This document shows, piece after piece, positions 1-8,376 of a DNA stretch of 64,000 nt (position 1 is the first letter of the stretch; each line of letters starts with the position of its first letter). Source of the DNA: Metabacillus schmidteae (GTDB lineage: Bacteria; Bacillota; Bacilli; Bacillales; Bacillaceae); NCBI RefSeq assembly GCF_903166545.1, contig NZ_CAESCH010000001.1, forward strand, positions 3,166,001 to 3,230,000. Direction: 5' to 3'. The notes under the pieces are model-generated. The model searched no databases. It had not been told where the DNA came from and saw only the letters and a list, made by a program, of their open reading frames with translations. The position numbers and the translations under genes are program-made.

Positions 1-636
1 AATATTTCCAGCGATTGAAGAAAGACGATCAAACCCCTGTAATACTTTTTCCTCTAATTCCATTTCTCCCCCAGCATAAAAATGAAAGTTGTTTCTGTTA
101 ATATCTTTTTTTAGTAGTCCAACTTTTTCTTTATTGCCAGCTTCTTTTAACCCAACCACTAATTTTATCTCACTTAACTGAATGATACTGTTTACTGATA
201 AATCAAATCCAGTTCTTTTTGGATTGTTATATAAGATAGTAGGCTTATTACTAAGATTAATAATGGTTTTTGTATAAACTAATGCCTCTTCTTGTGTCGG
301 TAAAACATACGGCGGATATCCAAGCAAAATACCTGATATTTTTGTAGTACTAATCTTTTTAGCTAGTTCTTCTGCCTCTTTCTGTCTAATAGATGACACT
401 CCAAATAAAATTTCCATATTATTAATAAGTTCTTCTTCCAATACTAAACAGTTTATTAATTCGATTTTCTCTTTAAGGTTCAGACTATGCTGTTCACCAG
501 TGGATCCAGAGACAAGAACAGACTTTACTCCTTGTTTATACAGATCTCTTATATGATCTATTGTCCCCTGAATATTTACAGATTCGTCTTCAAAAAATGC
601 AGTTGGTACAGCAATGTGATATGTTTCTTTTAGCAT
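1..636 (-). CDS. DapA/NAL-family aldolase-like protein, C-terminus beyond window
   Basis: The reading frame is open from an ATG at 634-636 to the window edge (212 codons), with an AAGGAG ribosome site 8 nt upstream. It carries the hallmarks of the dihydrodipicolinate synthase / N-acetylneuraminate lyase family: GSTGE at residues 44-48, YNNPKRTG with the catalytic-type Tyr136, and LKEAG with the Schiff-base Lys at about 164. Such enzymes are cytoplasmic pyruvate- or aldehyde-dependent class I aldolases. The substrate cannot be read from the sequence. As a stand-alone gene in an accessory array it is more likely a catabolic or secondary DapA-like protein than the lysine-pathway enzyme. Confidence 0.85.
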   Translation of the reverse strand, partial: MLKETYHIAVPTAFFEDESVNIQGTIDHIRDLYKQGVKSVLVSGSTGEQHSLNLKEKIELINCLVLEEELINNMEILFGVSSIRQKEAEELAKKISTTKISGILLGYPPYVLPTQEEALVYTKTIINLSNKPTILYNNPKRTGFDLSVNSIIQLSEIKLVVGLKEAGNKEKVGLLKKDINRNNFHFYAGGEMELEEKVLQGFDRLSSIAGNI

Positions 637-682
637 AATATAATCTCCTTTATCCTTTTTTATTTCTACTTTAACTTTAACT

Positions 683-805
683 AATCTGCTTCGTTAGTTT
701 AATATGAAAGTGCATTACCCTTCTTGAAGTAATGCGCAAAAAGAAAAAGCTGCCGATAATGACAGCTCCCATCTTCAACTCTTGCCCCCGTTAGTTTAAC
801 AAAAT
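683..805 (-). repeat. Dispersed intergenic repeat, copy 1
   Basis: The plus strand shows CTGCTTCGTTAGTTTAAT, then a hairpin (AGCTGCCGATAATGACAGCT) and then CTTGCCCCCGTTAGTTTAAC, ending a few bases from the stop codon of the next gene. Read on the minus strand the hairpin is followed by a T-run, so it can terminate the GNAT gene. Confidence 0.7.
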
Positions 806-809
806 GCCT

Positions 810-1235
810 TTATTTATTTCTTAAAAAGTCAGGTATCCGAGTCATTACTTTTTCTTGTTCTCGAATAAAGTCATATTGTTCATAAAGTGTGTGTGCATCT
901 TTAGTACCCAAATAACCAAATAAATTCTTTAAGTTCTCAGAACTTATTATTTCTTCAATCAATTTCTTTCCTATCCCTTGTCCTCTGTATTCTTCATCAA
1001 TAAATACATCACATAGATAGTACATAGTTGCCCAATCGGTAACAACACGGGCAAAACCCACCTGTTTACCACCATAATAAACCCCATAACATAAGGAATT
1101 TTCAATAGATTTCTTGATTTTATCCTTTGGTCTCCTATTTGCCCAATAACTACGTTGCATAAAATCGAAAATTGTATCAATATCTAAAAGTGATTTATCG
1201 TCACTTATGTTTAATTCATTCAATTTAACGGTCAT
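810..1235 (-). CDS. GNAT-family N-acetyltransferase
   Basis: This 141-residue protein has the GNAT acetyl-CoA site (R/QxxGxG/A) as EYRGQGIGKKLIEE near residues 84-97 and the typical C-terminal HTLYEQYDF strand. The start chosen is the ATG at 1233-1235, preceded by a TGGGGGGAAAG ribosome site; the longer frame has no ribosome site. The family moves an acetyl group from acetyl-CoA to an amine, and the substrate is unknown. The layout resembles small stand-alone Bacillus GNATs. It is flanked on both sides by the dispersed repeat. Confidence 0.85.
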   Translation of the reverse strand: MTVKLNELNISDDKSLLDIDTIFDFMQRSYWANRRPKDKIKKSIENSLCYGVYYGGKQVGFARVVTDWATMYYLCDVFIDEEYRGQGIGKKLIEEIISSENLKNLFGYLGTKDAHTLYEQYDFIREQEKVMTRIPDFLRNK

Positions 1236-1571
1236 TTTCTTTCCCCCCAGTGAATTAAGAATAAATAGATAATTTATAAACATTCACTAAAGATAATTAA
1301 AAATCCTTCTTCAAGTAACCTGCTTCGTTACTTTAAGTGTAATTCTTCACAATCACTATTATGCAACTCATTGATCCTCAACAATATGACTCTATAAATG
1401 AAAATGAGCGACATCCTTATTCCAGAATGGTGCTTGATTGTTGAAGATCTTTGCAAAGCCTTTTTAACAGTAGTAATTTTATTTCAATGTTAATTAGATT
1501 CATATTAAACTGTTATACATAATGACTTACACATTAATTGCATTTTATATAAATGTTGTGACAATAAGTAA
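1236..1571. other. Gap without a gene; holds repeat copy 2
   Basis: This 336-base stretch holds a repeat copy at about 1316-1450 (CTGCTTCGTTACTTTAAGTG ... CTTATTCCAGAATGGTGCTTGATTGTTGAAGATC). The rest is AT-rich sequence with no supportable ORF. Confidence 0.6.
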
Positions 1572-1856
1572 TTAATTTTTATCCTTTAGTTCTAAAAGTA
1601 TAGGTACTATATTTAGTAAAATAAAAACAATTGTCAGAAACCATAATGCCTTTTCCATAGTAGGTACAACATCCAACAATGCTCCCCAATCCTCTGCTTT
1701 TACCCAATTAGATACAAGGCTATTTACAGCACAGACTGTCAATGCTGTAAATGATAATCCCATTGCCATCGCAAGTTTATAGTCTTTTCCTGTTTTATAC
1801 ATATAAAGATTTATAAAAGTTGATACTATAGCAATGAGTCCTAATATTAACGACAT
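1572..1856 (-). CDS. Small membrane protein, paralogue of the 58.7-59.0 kb protein
   Basis: This 94-residue protein has about three predicted membrane segments (residues 1-17, about 30-48 and 70-88). Its ribosome site is GGGGGCATAATT before ATG. The central motif KAEDWGALLDVVPTM is matched by KIEDWSALMDTTGAV in the 104-residue protein at 58730-59044, so the two are paralogues although they sit in very different neighbourhoods. The function is unknown. The conserved E-D-W-x-A-L-x-D loop between membrane segments is the only informative feature. Confidence 0.7.
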   Translation of the reverse strand: MSLILGLIAIVSTFINLYMYKTGKDYKLAMAMGLSFTALTVCAVNSLVSNWVKAEDWGALLDVVPTMEKALWFLTIVFILLNIVPILLELKDKN

Positions 1857-1924
1857 AATTATGCCCCCATTAAACTTTTATTAAAGATGAACTTTTATCT
1901 TAAAAAATATATTAGAAGGTCCAG

Positions 1925-2000
1925 TTTTCCTAATGAAAGCGGGCCTTATAAACAAAAAGCAGCTATCCTTATTCAATAACAGCGCTTGTTAGAGTATAAT
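1925..2000 (-). repeat. Dispersed intergenic repeat, partial copy
   Basis: The stretch contains GCAGCTATCCTTATTCAATAACAGCGCTTGTTAG, which matches the 'clamp' half of the family seen at about 2545-2600. It lies between two minus-strand genes. Confidence 0.5.
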
Positions 2001-2010
2001 GAAAGATACT

Positions 2011-2418
2011 TTAATACCTTTCTATAATTATCACATCATCGGAAGGAGTAAGGTACTCCTTTTCCCCTAATTTAAAATCAGCACCTTGACGATCAATCTC
2101 TACATATTGAACAACTTTATCATTTTCCATGAAAACCAAAAGATATATATCGTCTCTCCAATCAATATTACTAGGATCTTTAAAATGAACACCTAATTGC
2201 TCATCTATACCTTTTTGGGTACTATAAGGTGTAAAAAGGAAGCCTTTATCCCAGTCAAAATCAGCTAAAGTTTTAATACTGATTTCAGTATTATTTACAT
2301 TTTCTACTATAGAATTTATGGACTTCCCTAGTTCTACATTATGGGGAACTTTATTAAGAATGCTATATCCTGTTAGTAATAGTAGTAGTAAAAGAACGAA
2401 AAAAATAAGTTTTCTCAA
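2011..2418 (-). CDS. Hypothetical membrane-anchored extracytoplasmic protein
   Basis: This 135-residue protein has an N-terminal signal anchor (MRKLIFFVLLLLLLLTGYS) and no lipobox cysteine, so it is probably tethered to the membrane with about 115 residues outside. The ribosome site is GGGAGATTTG before ATG. The exported part is acidic and predicted to be mostly beta. No enzyme motif was recognised. It is monocistronic, with a dispersed repeat on either side. Confidence 0.65.
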   Translation of the reverse strand: MRKLIFFVLLLLLLLTGYSILNKVPHNVELGKSINSIVENVNNTEISIKTLADFDWDKGFLFTPYSTQKGIDEQLGVHFKDPSNIDWRDDIYLLVFMENDKVVQYVEIDRQGADFKLGEKEYLTPSDDVIIIERY

Positions 2419-2529
2419 ATCAAATCTCCCTACTTCTTTTAAGATACCCTCTAAGAAATTCTAATCTTTCGTAACCTCATTACATTTTAACATAAATATC
2501 CAATTTTAAGTTTGAAGGTTTTATATATT

Positions 2530-2650
2530 TGCCCTGCCCTAAAATAAGATCAGCGCTATCCTTTATTCAATAACAAGAGCGCTCATCCTTGTTCAGGAAT
2601 GGCGCTCTCTTGTTGAAGATGGCTATCGAACTAAGGCACCCTTTAGTTTT
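2530..2650 (-). repeat. Dispersed intergenic repeat, hairpin type
   Basis: GAGCGC at about 2582 and GCGCTC at about 2603 can pair around TCATCCTTGTTCAGGAATG, followed by TTGTTGAAGATGGC. The element enters the 3' end of the short gene at 2567-2770 and supplies its last ~23 codons and its stop. Confidence 0.65.
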
Positions 2651-2770
2651 TTGTATAATATCATTTCCACACATATCTCTAAACAATGTATCCAATACAT
2701 ATTTACCAACCATAAATACAGCAAGTATTGTGATTATTGTTATCAAAATATGTTTTACTTTAAATTTCAT
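2567..2770 (-). pseudogene. 5' fragment of a small exported protein gene, fused into a repeat
   Basis: The frame has a good ribosome site (AAGGTGAGTTAA) and encodes an N-terminal membrane anchor (MKFKVKHILITIITILAVFM), then RDMCGNDIIQ. The CGN-(D/E)-I motif just after a membrane anchor recalls a Bacillus family of roughly 120-150 residues (from memory). Here the family-like sequence stops at about residue 44. The remaining residues are the translation of the dispersed repeat. The gene is therefore most simply read as truncated by repeat insertion or recombination. Confidence 0.6.
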
Positions 2771-2849
2771 TTAACTCACCTTGATTCAATTTGTATATTT
2801 GAAGTTTTCTTTAGCATTCCTCAAAAAAAACCCTTATTGCACTAACCTG

Positions 2850-2935
2850 CTTCTATAGTTCAATAACAAAAGCTGCCTCAATGACAGCTCGTTCTTAAAC
2901 TCTTGCTCCTGTTAGTGTAAGTGTAATGCTTCAAA
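2850..2935 (-). repeat. Dispersed intergenic repeat
   Basis: CTGCTTCTATAGTTCAATAA, then AAAAGCTGCCTCAATGACAGCTCG, then CTTGCTCCTGTTAGTGTAAG. The same box-hairpin-box layout is seen at 683-805. Confidence 0.7.
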
Positions 2936-2994
2936 AACTTATACAAAAAAATGCATATTTAGCTTGATTACTGTAAAATTCATACCTTTCTAAA

Positions 2995-3426
2995 TTACAT
3001 TCCTAAAATGGAAATAACCTTAGTTGAAGAGATTTTATCTTCTATCCACTTTTGGAATTCCGTAATCATAGTTATAAGTTGCTTTATATTATTATCATAG
3101 GTTTCCATAAATTCTTCCTCAGAATAGATGAATGGAAAACCAATAACTGCTTTTAGCGAATTTGGTTCAGGATTATTAGATAGATAATCCTTCATTTTTT
3201 GCAATTCTTTTATAATCGATTTCCACGTATCAATATCTATTTCATTGAATCCATAATAATCAAAATTTTTGTAACACTTTTCAAAGACAGGCATTATATA
3301 GCCAAAGTTATCTTCTGAAAAGAATATAGAAGAATTACTCCAACATTCTCCTTTATAATTGTCAGGGAGAATCTCTATAAAACAAGAACCTTCAAGGAAA
3401 CTAGCATCGTATATTATTTCAATCAT
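2995..3426 (-). CDS. Hypothetical protein, acidic, 143 residues
   Basis: The start chosen is the ATG at 3424-3426, preceded by AGGAGAG; the longer frame up to 3558 has no ribosome site and an unlikely N-terminus. The protein is soluble and acidic, rich in Tyr, Phe and Asn, with a helical middle (TWKSIIKELQKMKDYL) and a final helix. It has the size and composition of the small immunity- or antitoxin-like proteins common in Bacillus accessory regions, but no family was recognised and no toxin gene lies nearby. Confidence 0.6.
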   Translation of the reverse strand: MIEIIYDASFLEGSCFIEILPDNYKGECWSNSSIFFSEDNFGYIMPVFEKCYKNFDYYGFNEIDIDTWKSIIKELQKMKDYLSNNPEPNSLKAVIGFPFIYSEEEFMETYDNNIKQLITMITEFQKWIEDKISSTKVISILGM

Positions 3427-3593
3427 TATTAACTCTCCTAAAAGAAAACCGTTATAAGCTAAGAATATCATAATTTGAATTTGCTGGTTTAGGTAGTTTC
3501 TAATACTAACCTGCACATTTAGTACAATAAGAATGCGATACCACTTTAGGTATCTCAATCATTAGTCAACTATCTGTACTATGTGTGTTTCTG

Positions 3594-3788
3594 TTATTCT
3601 ATTACTACACTATAAGAAATATTAAGTTTATCCCAAACCCAAGCCTGAAAAATTCTCTCTATTTCTATTTTTAATGCTTCGTCATTCAAATCTTCAACAA
3701 TACCCAATTCTTTAAAGGTAAATGTTTCTGTCGCCTCTGTGCCTTCATATTTTGTACTACTGAATGAAAAGGTAACTGTCTTACCCAT
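3594..3788 (-). CDS. Small conserved-type protein, 64 residues
   Basis: The ribosome site AGGAGGAGCCA precedes the ATG. The protein has two beta-rich segments (KTVTFSFSSTKYEGTEATET) followed by an acidic helix and the motif FQAWVWDKL. This pattern resembles short phage- and plasmid-associated proteins that end in a W-x-W helix, but the match is from memory. It has no membrane segment. The function is unknown. Confidence 0.6.
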   Translation of the reverse strand: MGKTVTFSFSSTKYEGTEATETFTFKELGIVEDLNDEALKIEIERIFQAWVWDKLNISYSVVIE

Positions 3789-3844
3789 TGGCTCCTCCTC
3801 CTATTTAACTCTGTATAAATTCCCCAATAATTACAGTTTACAGT

Positions 3845-3945
3845 ATTCCTTCTTATTACACTAAACTGTTCCGATAGTCGAATAAAAAAGGATTGCCGTA
3901 GCAACCCCTGGTATTCATCTCGAGCACCCGTTAGTCCAATTTATT
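3845..3945 (-). repeat. Dispersed intergenic repeat
   Basis: CTGTTCCGATAGTCGAATAA, hairpin GGATTGCCGTAGCAACCCC, then GAGCACCCGTTAGTCCAATT. On the minus strand GGGGTTGC...GCAATCC is followed by a T-run and looks like a rho-independent terminator for the 64-residue gene. Confidence 0.7.
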
Positions 3946-4084
3946 TATTAACAAGATCAATGAAATTGGCGCTCTCCTCTTTTTTAAAAAACGAATGAGC
4001 TGCGTCTTCTTCAGTATTGCCTTTTTCGCTTTATTACAGAAGTTTATTTTCATGGTAGTTCAATAAAAAGACTTCATTCTGAGG

Positions 4085-5254
4085 TCATCTATTTGCTGAA
4101 AAAGCTGATTCTTTTTTTGTTTCTTGGACCTTTTGGGTGCTAAGGACAAAACTAATGATTGCTGCAATGCTACAAATATACGGGAGGAAAGGGTATCCCC
4201 AATTAGATATGACATAACCACCAATCATTGAACCAATGGTAATACCAATATACAGAGCCGTATTATTCCACGCCATAACAATTCCTCGGTCCTTTGGATA
4301 TTCGACTGCTAATCGTGCTTGGTATGATGTAAATCCTGCATACCCAACCAAAGCCCATATGAACAGAAAGAAATAAATCCAATCTCCAGATGAGAAGAAT
4401 ATTCCTAAACAAACGAGTATTACAGTCAAAAAAATTAGCGCAGCTTTCGAAATCTTCCTTGCTCCAAACCTATCTGTAAATTGTCCACTTATAAGACTTC
4501 CTAAAACAGCACCAATACCATAAAAAGTAACAGCTTATGCGGTTTCTGATGATGAGAATCTATTTTCGGAATATAGAGCCGCACCTAAGTAAACATAAAG
4601 AGCATACATTGAAATCGCCCAAATGGTGGTAACACTTACCGAACCAAGTATTCTTAGCAGATTTCCTTCTAATAGATTTCTTGTAAAATCACTTTTAGGA
4701 ACATATTTCCACGTTTTGAAATTTACTACTGCCAATATAGTCCCTATAATAGCCATTACAACAAATACTGAACGCCAACCAAGAAAATGCTCTAGTAACG
4801 TACCGACTGGTGCTCCTGCCCAAAGAGCTGTTAAATGTCCTGAAACAACAATAGAAAGCCAAGTTCCCCTCCGATGTGATGGTGCAATATCCCCGATAAT
4901 GGCATAAATCAATGGGGTAATCGCAGCAACCGACAAACCAGCTAAAATACGACTAATGATTAACCAGGTAAAAGAAGGTGAAAAAGCAGTTAAGATATTA
5001 GAGAAGGAAAATAACAATAACCCAAATGTAATAAAAATCCCTCTTTCATTTTTATCTGAAGCCCAACCAAAGAAAGGTGCTACAATAGCATATGTTACAG
5101 CAAAAACAGTTACCTTCCATCCTGTCATAGCTGAACTAACATTATACGCCTCCGAAATGAACGGTAGTAACGGAGACACTACAAATAAATCAGTACCCAT
5201 TAGAAACAAAGTTATCCAAGCAACACTTAAACTTACTCTCCCTTGCGAGTCCAT
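4085..5254 (-). pseudogene. MFS transporter gene with one in-frame stop codon
   Basis: A single frame runs from the ATG at 5252-5254 (after GGAGGATGTA) to 4085 and would encode about 389 residues, a normal length for a 12-helix DHA1-type drug or solute exporter. It is interrupted only by a TAA at 4535-4537. Before the stop are helices 1-7 with the loop 2-3 motif GWASDKNERG. After the stop the same frame resumes as AVTFYGIGAVLGSLISGQFT and ends in helix 12. The break lies in the middle of the protein, so neither half should transport alone. A single base change would restore it. Read-through or sequencing error remain possible. Confidence 0.85.
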
Positions 5255-5317
5255 TACATCCTCCATTTACACTTATTGTTATATGTATATTCTTTAGAGT
5301 CATAAAAAGGACTTCTT

Positions 5318-5402
5318 GTTCAGTTAACTCCCGTTAGTGGAACAACAAAAAGGGCTGCCGCAGCAACCCTGAATCTTCAACTCTAGCACCCGTTAGTGTA
5401 AG
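5318..5402 (-). repeat. Dispersed intergenic repeat
   Basis: AACTCCCGTTAGTGGAAC, hairpin GGGCTGCCGCAGCAACCC, then CTCTAGCACCCGTTAGTGTAAG. This is one of the cleanest copies, with CCGTTAGTG boxes at both ends. Confidence 0.75.
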
Positions 5403-5444
5403 TACATTCCTTCACAAATTTGTTTTTTCGCTATTTCTTTTATT

Positions 5445-5520
5445 ACAGGATTGCTGCTCTTTTGCTGAATAAAAAAAGAGTATTGATCCTTATTGGATCA
5501 ATACCCCCGTTTGTTTAAGG
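5445..5520 (-). repeat. Repeat-like hairpin region
   Basis: GGATTGCTGCTCTTTTGCTGAATA is followed by the inverted repeat GTATTGATCC-TTATT-GGATCAATAC and CCCCCGTTTGTTTAAGG. The strong stem sits immediately downstream, in the minus direction, of the luciferase-like gene remnant and could terminate transcription. Confidence 0.55.
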
Positions 5521-5531
5521 TAATTCTTCAC

Positions 5532-5684
5532 TCAAACTGACAACAATTCCCTTGCTAATAATCGATAGACATCCAAGCGTTTTTCTTGTGAATGGGGAAT
5601 ACTGATAATCATTGCTTCATCAAATCCATATTGTTCTTGTTCTTTTTGTAACAGCTTTGCTATTTCCTTCGCATCTCCCACTAA
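5532..5684 (-). pseudogene. C-terminal remnant of a luciferase-like (LLM) flavin oxidoreductase
   Basis: On the minus strand, an open stretch preceded by an in-frame TGA (5685-5687) encodes VGDAKEIAKLLQKEQEQYG followed by FDEAMIISIPHSQEKRLDVY and a terminal helix, ending in TGA at 5532-5534. A 'VG...VA..L......YG.DE.MI.S..H....R..SY..LA' pattern is the usual C-terminal end of LLM-class flavin monooxygenases of about 330 residues. Only about 50 residues remain and nothing upstream continues it. It is a decayed fragment, unrelated in position to the intact LLM gene at 37.2-38.3 kb. Confidence 0.65.
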
Positions 5685-5764
5685 TCACCCCTTTAACTTA
5701 ATTCACATATAACGATCTAACATTTATAACAAACTTTTAGTAAGAATAAACAATAGAAAAGAAT

Positions 5765-5956
5765 TTACTTTTTGGGCTGATCAAGTGCTTGGTAAGCTAC
5801 CTGGTACTTTCCTCTATCGGCAACTTCTGAATGGTACAAGGCCTTGAGGGCATTGTTTTTTTCAAGACCCATTTCTGACTTCAGTTCTTTAAAGCGGGTA
5901 TGCAGTTCTTTATTTTCCTTAATTAGTTGTTGCATTTGCGATTTTATGTACTTCAA
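5765..5956 (-). CDS. Small helical protein, 63 residues
   Basis: The gene starts at TTG (5954-5956), seven bases after GAAAGGAGC. The product is charged and almost wholly helical (MKYIKSQMQQLIKENKELHT), with a heptad-like pattern in residues 5-32 that suggests a short coiled coil. There is no membrane segment and no recognised family. It lies just downstream of the YqxD-like gene in the same direction and could be co-transcribed with it. Confidence 0.5.
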   Translation of the reverse strand: MKYIKSQMQQLIKENKELHTRFKELKSEMGLEKNNALKALYHSEVADRGKYQVAYQALDQPKK

Positions 5957-5999
5957 AATATTTAGCTCCTTTCTTAATCTCTGAGTTTAGCCTAAATTT

Positions 6000-6440
6000 T
6001 TAACTAGTAATAACCTGTATAAAAAGATCCCTAAATTGCTCCCGGTCTTCTGCTTTAAAAGGCTTTGGACCCTTTGTTCGCTGTCCGCTTTTTCGAGCCA
6101 TTGCACTTAAATAACGTGTTTGTAATAATTGGTCGATATTTTCATTTGTATAACTGAATCCTGTATGGTGGAGGACGATAATTCCTTTTGCTAAACCTAG
6201 CGACGCAAGACCATAATCTTGTGTCACAATAATATCTCCTTTTTCTACCAACTTCACAATTCGATAATCTGCAGCATCTGCTCCAGAATCAACATAAATG
6301 GTTTCCACTCCTGTTGGCTGTTCTGCATTAGAAAAATGAGAAAAGCTTGTAACAAGGATAACCGGGATTTCTAAATTCCTTGCTTCAGAAATAATAATAT
6401 CTTTCACCGGACAAGCATCTGCATCCACATAAATTTTCAT
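6000..6440 (-). CDS. yqxD: UPF0178 family protein (YaiI/YqxD-like)
   Basis: The 146-residue protein starts at the ATG 6438-6440 behind AGGAGGAAGAAAG. It opens with the family signature [12 protein letters not shown] and carries [13 protein letters not shown] and [10 protein letters not shown], which together form a PIN-like nuclease fold with conserved aspartates. The family is widespread in bacteria and predicted to act on nucleic acids, but its role is not established. Full length and all signature motifs are present, so this copy should be functional. Confidence 0.9.
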   Translation of the reverse strand: MKIYVDADACPVKDIIISEARNLEIPVILVTSFSHFSNAEQPTGVETIYVDSGADAADYRIVKLVEKGDIIVTQDYGLASLGLAKGIIVLHHTGFSYTNENIDQLLQTRYLSAMARKSGQRTKGPKPFKAEDREQFRDLFIQVITS

Positions 6441-6471
6441 CTTTCTTCCTCCTGTTAAGAAGTTCGACTTA

Positions 6472-6780
6472 CTATTTAAAACCAATTAAGATAAGAAGAA
6501 TTTTCACTTTGAAAAGTAACCAATTACTATAAAATTCAACCCCATACTCCTTATCTAAATCGCATAATGTCTAATACAAATCTCCTTCATCGGCGTTTCT
6601 ATAAGATAAAACTCCACTGTCGAAATTAAATGCTATTGTTTTATCATCCTCTGTTTCAAATAGTAAAGCAAGACCATTTTCATTATCAATTAGACTCTAT
6701 AAATAAATTCTCTTCGGAAAACTCTGAACTGGTTCCCATCTTCCCTAAATTTCTTCAATACTCAAATTAACCTCACTCAT
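6472..6780 (-). pseudogene. Small protein gene with three in-frame TAG codons
   Basis: From an ATG at 6778-6780 a single frame of 102 codons can be read to a final TAG at 6472-6474. It is interrupted by TAG after codon 11 (SIEEI*GRWEPVQSF), after IYL, and after DEGDLY. Between the stops the sequence is clearly protein-like, for example LALLFETEDDKTIAFNFDSG. Each TAG could come from AAG or GAG by one base change. The frame is otherwise uninterrupted. This is a decayed gene of an unrecognised acidic family, possibly immunity-protein-like. Confidence 0.65.
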
Positions 6781-6819
6781 TAACTTTTTTAAATATTTTA
6801 TCACTTCATCTTGAACTAA

Positions 6820-6935
6820 ACTCCGTTACTTTAAGTGTAACTCTTAATAATCTTAATTTCATTCTAATTGTTCTTCTCCAATCTGGCCATTAACCAGAAA
6901 AGCGCTCTATTGTTGAAGATTGTTGTGTGGTAAAT
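6820..6935 (-). repeat. Dispersed intergenic repeat
   Basis: AACTCCGTTACTTTAAGTGTAA, then CTGGCCATTAACCAGAAAAGCGCTCTATTGTTGAAGATTG, close to the stop of the HD-domain gene. It is the hairpin-poor variant of the family. Confidence 0.6.
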
Positions 6936-6957
6936 CTCAAAACATTAAATGCTAACT

Positions 6958-7935
6958 TTAGCTAGATAGGATTCTTACATACATCCCTTTCTCGGCTTTC
7001 TCATATGCTATATTCCTCATAGCTCTAACTCTTTCTGATAATTTCGACGCAGGTATTAGTTTACCTTCCTTTAAGATTGAAGGGTCTATCATTCGAAGTT
7101 TATTTTTCCTATGTAAATCATAATTTTCTTTGTCCTCTTTTACTCGTACATTTGGATGAAGCTTGCTAAATAAATTAAGTATTTCTTTATCTTCTGAAAG
7201 TTTTATTTTTCTTATTAAGTCATCATCTTTACCAAGAAAATCGTTAAAGTTCACAATGTTTTTCTCTAACGATCGTTTTAAGATCTTAGCCAATATATCA
7301 TAGCCATAGATATTTAACGGATCCATAAAGAAGTCTATAACTTCTTTGTAAAACGTTTGGACGAACCATTCTGCAATTTCAATGTTAGTAAGATACATTT
7401 TTCCTTCGAAAATCATTATGTTTTCCAAGAAGCGCTTAACCTCTTCTATCGTTATATGTCCATACACATACATATCACGAAGAGTATAATCTACCCTATC
7501 CGCACACAAATCTGGTGCAGGCTGTTCTAACAACGTCCATTTAGTATCATCAAGCAAAACATCCTCATAATTCAGATTATATTTAGCTAAAATAGTTGGA
7601 ATTTCTGAGTTTTTAACAACTGAATCATATATTTTTTCATGATAATCTTCTTCTTTATTTTCAAGGACAAAATCAATTACATGAGAAAAAGCAGTATGAG
7701 AAACATCATGTAATAATCCTGCAATTTGCTCCTTTAGCGAACCACCAAGCTTTTTTATTAGTAACATGACACCTACTGAATGATCATAACGAGTGACGTT
7801 CCATTTTTCATTTACCAAGTAACTTGCTCCACCCTGATGTATGCCCTTTAACCTTTGAATTGGCTTACTCATTATTATTTCTTCTATTACTTGATCTACC
7901 TCGAAATCACCATAAATCTCATCACTTATAACCAT
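6958..7935 (-). CDS. HD-domain phosphohydrolase (dGTPase/YwfO-like)
   Basis: The 325-residue protein starts at ATG 7933-7935 after AAGGGGG. It has the complete metal-binding set of HD hydrolases: His in VTRYDHSVGV (about residue 51), the HD pair in LLHDVSHTAFSH (about 75-86) and the distal Asp in CADRVDYTLRDM (about 142-152). This order matches the COG1078 group that includes B. subtilis YwfO, which acts on nucleotides or similar phosphate esters. Substrate and partners are unknown. It is monocistronic and bordered by repeats. Confidence 0.85.
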   Translation of the reverse strand: MVISDEIYGDFEVDQVIEEIIMSKPIQRLKGIHQGGASYLVNEKWNVTRYDHSVGVMLLIKKLGGSLKEQIAGLLHDVSHTAFSHVIDFVLENKEEDYHEKIYDSVVKNSEIPTILAKYNLNYEDVLLDDTKWTLLEQPAPDLCADRVDYTLRDMYVYGHITIEEVKRFLENIMIFEGKMYLTNIEIAEWFVQTFYKEVIDFFMDPLNIYGYDILAKILKRSLEKNIVNFNDFLGKDDDLIRKIKLSEDKEILNLFSKLHPNVRVKEDKENYDLHRKNKLRMIDPSILKEGKLIPASKLSERVRAMRNIAYEKAEKGMYVRILSS

Positions 7936-7984
7936 CGTTTCCCCCTTAACTTGCATAAGTAGTTGGTTTTAAGTACAAATAGCA

Positions 7985-8072
7985 CGCAGTTGACATAGCA
8001 ATCACCCTATCTTCCACTCTTACGCTTCTATTGCTGAAGAATGATCATAGAATAAAGCACCCGTTAGCTTAA
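7985..8072 (-). repeat. Dispersed intergenic repeat
   Basis: TTCTATTGCTGAAGAATGATCATAGAATAAAGCACCCGTTAGCTTAACA ends directly at the stop codon of the 81-residue gene that follows on the minus strand. Confidence 0.6.
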
Positions 8073-8076
8073 CAAC

Positions 8077-8322
8077 TTATTTTTTAAAGTCATCCATATT
8101 CCAATTCCAATTAGCATTGATAGTTTTTAAAAACTCGTTAATTTGTTCTTTTGATAAATCCTTGTTTCCAGTCTCTTTAGTTGAATAAGACTTTAATACC
8201 CATGTATCACCATAAGGTTTTTCTGGTGCTTTCCATTGAACACCAATAATGTAATCCTTTTTATCTATTGTTACTTCAACCGAAAGTATATCTCGATGAA
8301 GTATAAAGTTTCTCATGTCCAT
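8077..8322 (-). CDS. Hypothetical protein, 81 residues
   Basis: The ribosome site AGGGGTGTTTTA precedes the ATG. The product is soluble, with a short beta-rich N-terminal part (RDILSVEVTIDKKDYIIGVQ), a Trp-rich middle and a helical end (NEFLKTINANWNWNMDDF). No family was recognised. The stop codon lies within a few bases of a dispersed repeat. Confidence 0.55.
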   Translation of the reverse strand: MDMRNFILHRDILSVEVTIDKKDYIIGVQWKAPEKPYGDTWVLKSYSTKETGNKDLSKEQINEFLKTINANWNWNMDDFKK

Positions 8323-8376
8323 TAAAACACCCCTATTTTACTTCGTGAATACATTTAATTGTCTTCTTTGATAAAC

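Noticed and set aside
6472..6780. TAG-coded pyrrolysine or amber suppression
   Set aside because: Bacillus-type genomes do not use pyrrolysine, and the many other TAG codons here act as normal stops. Decay is simpler.
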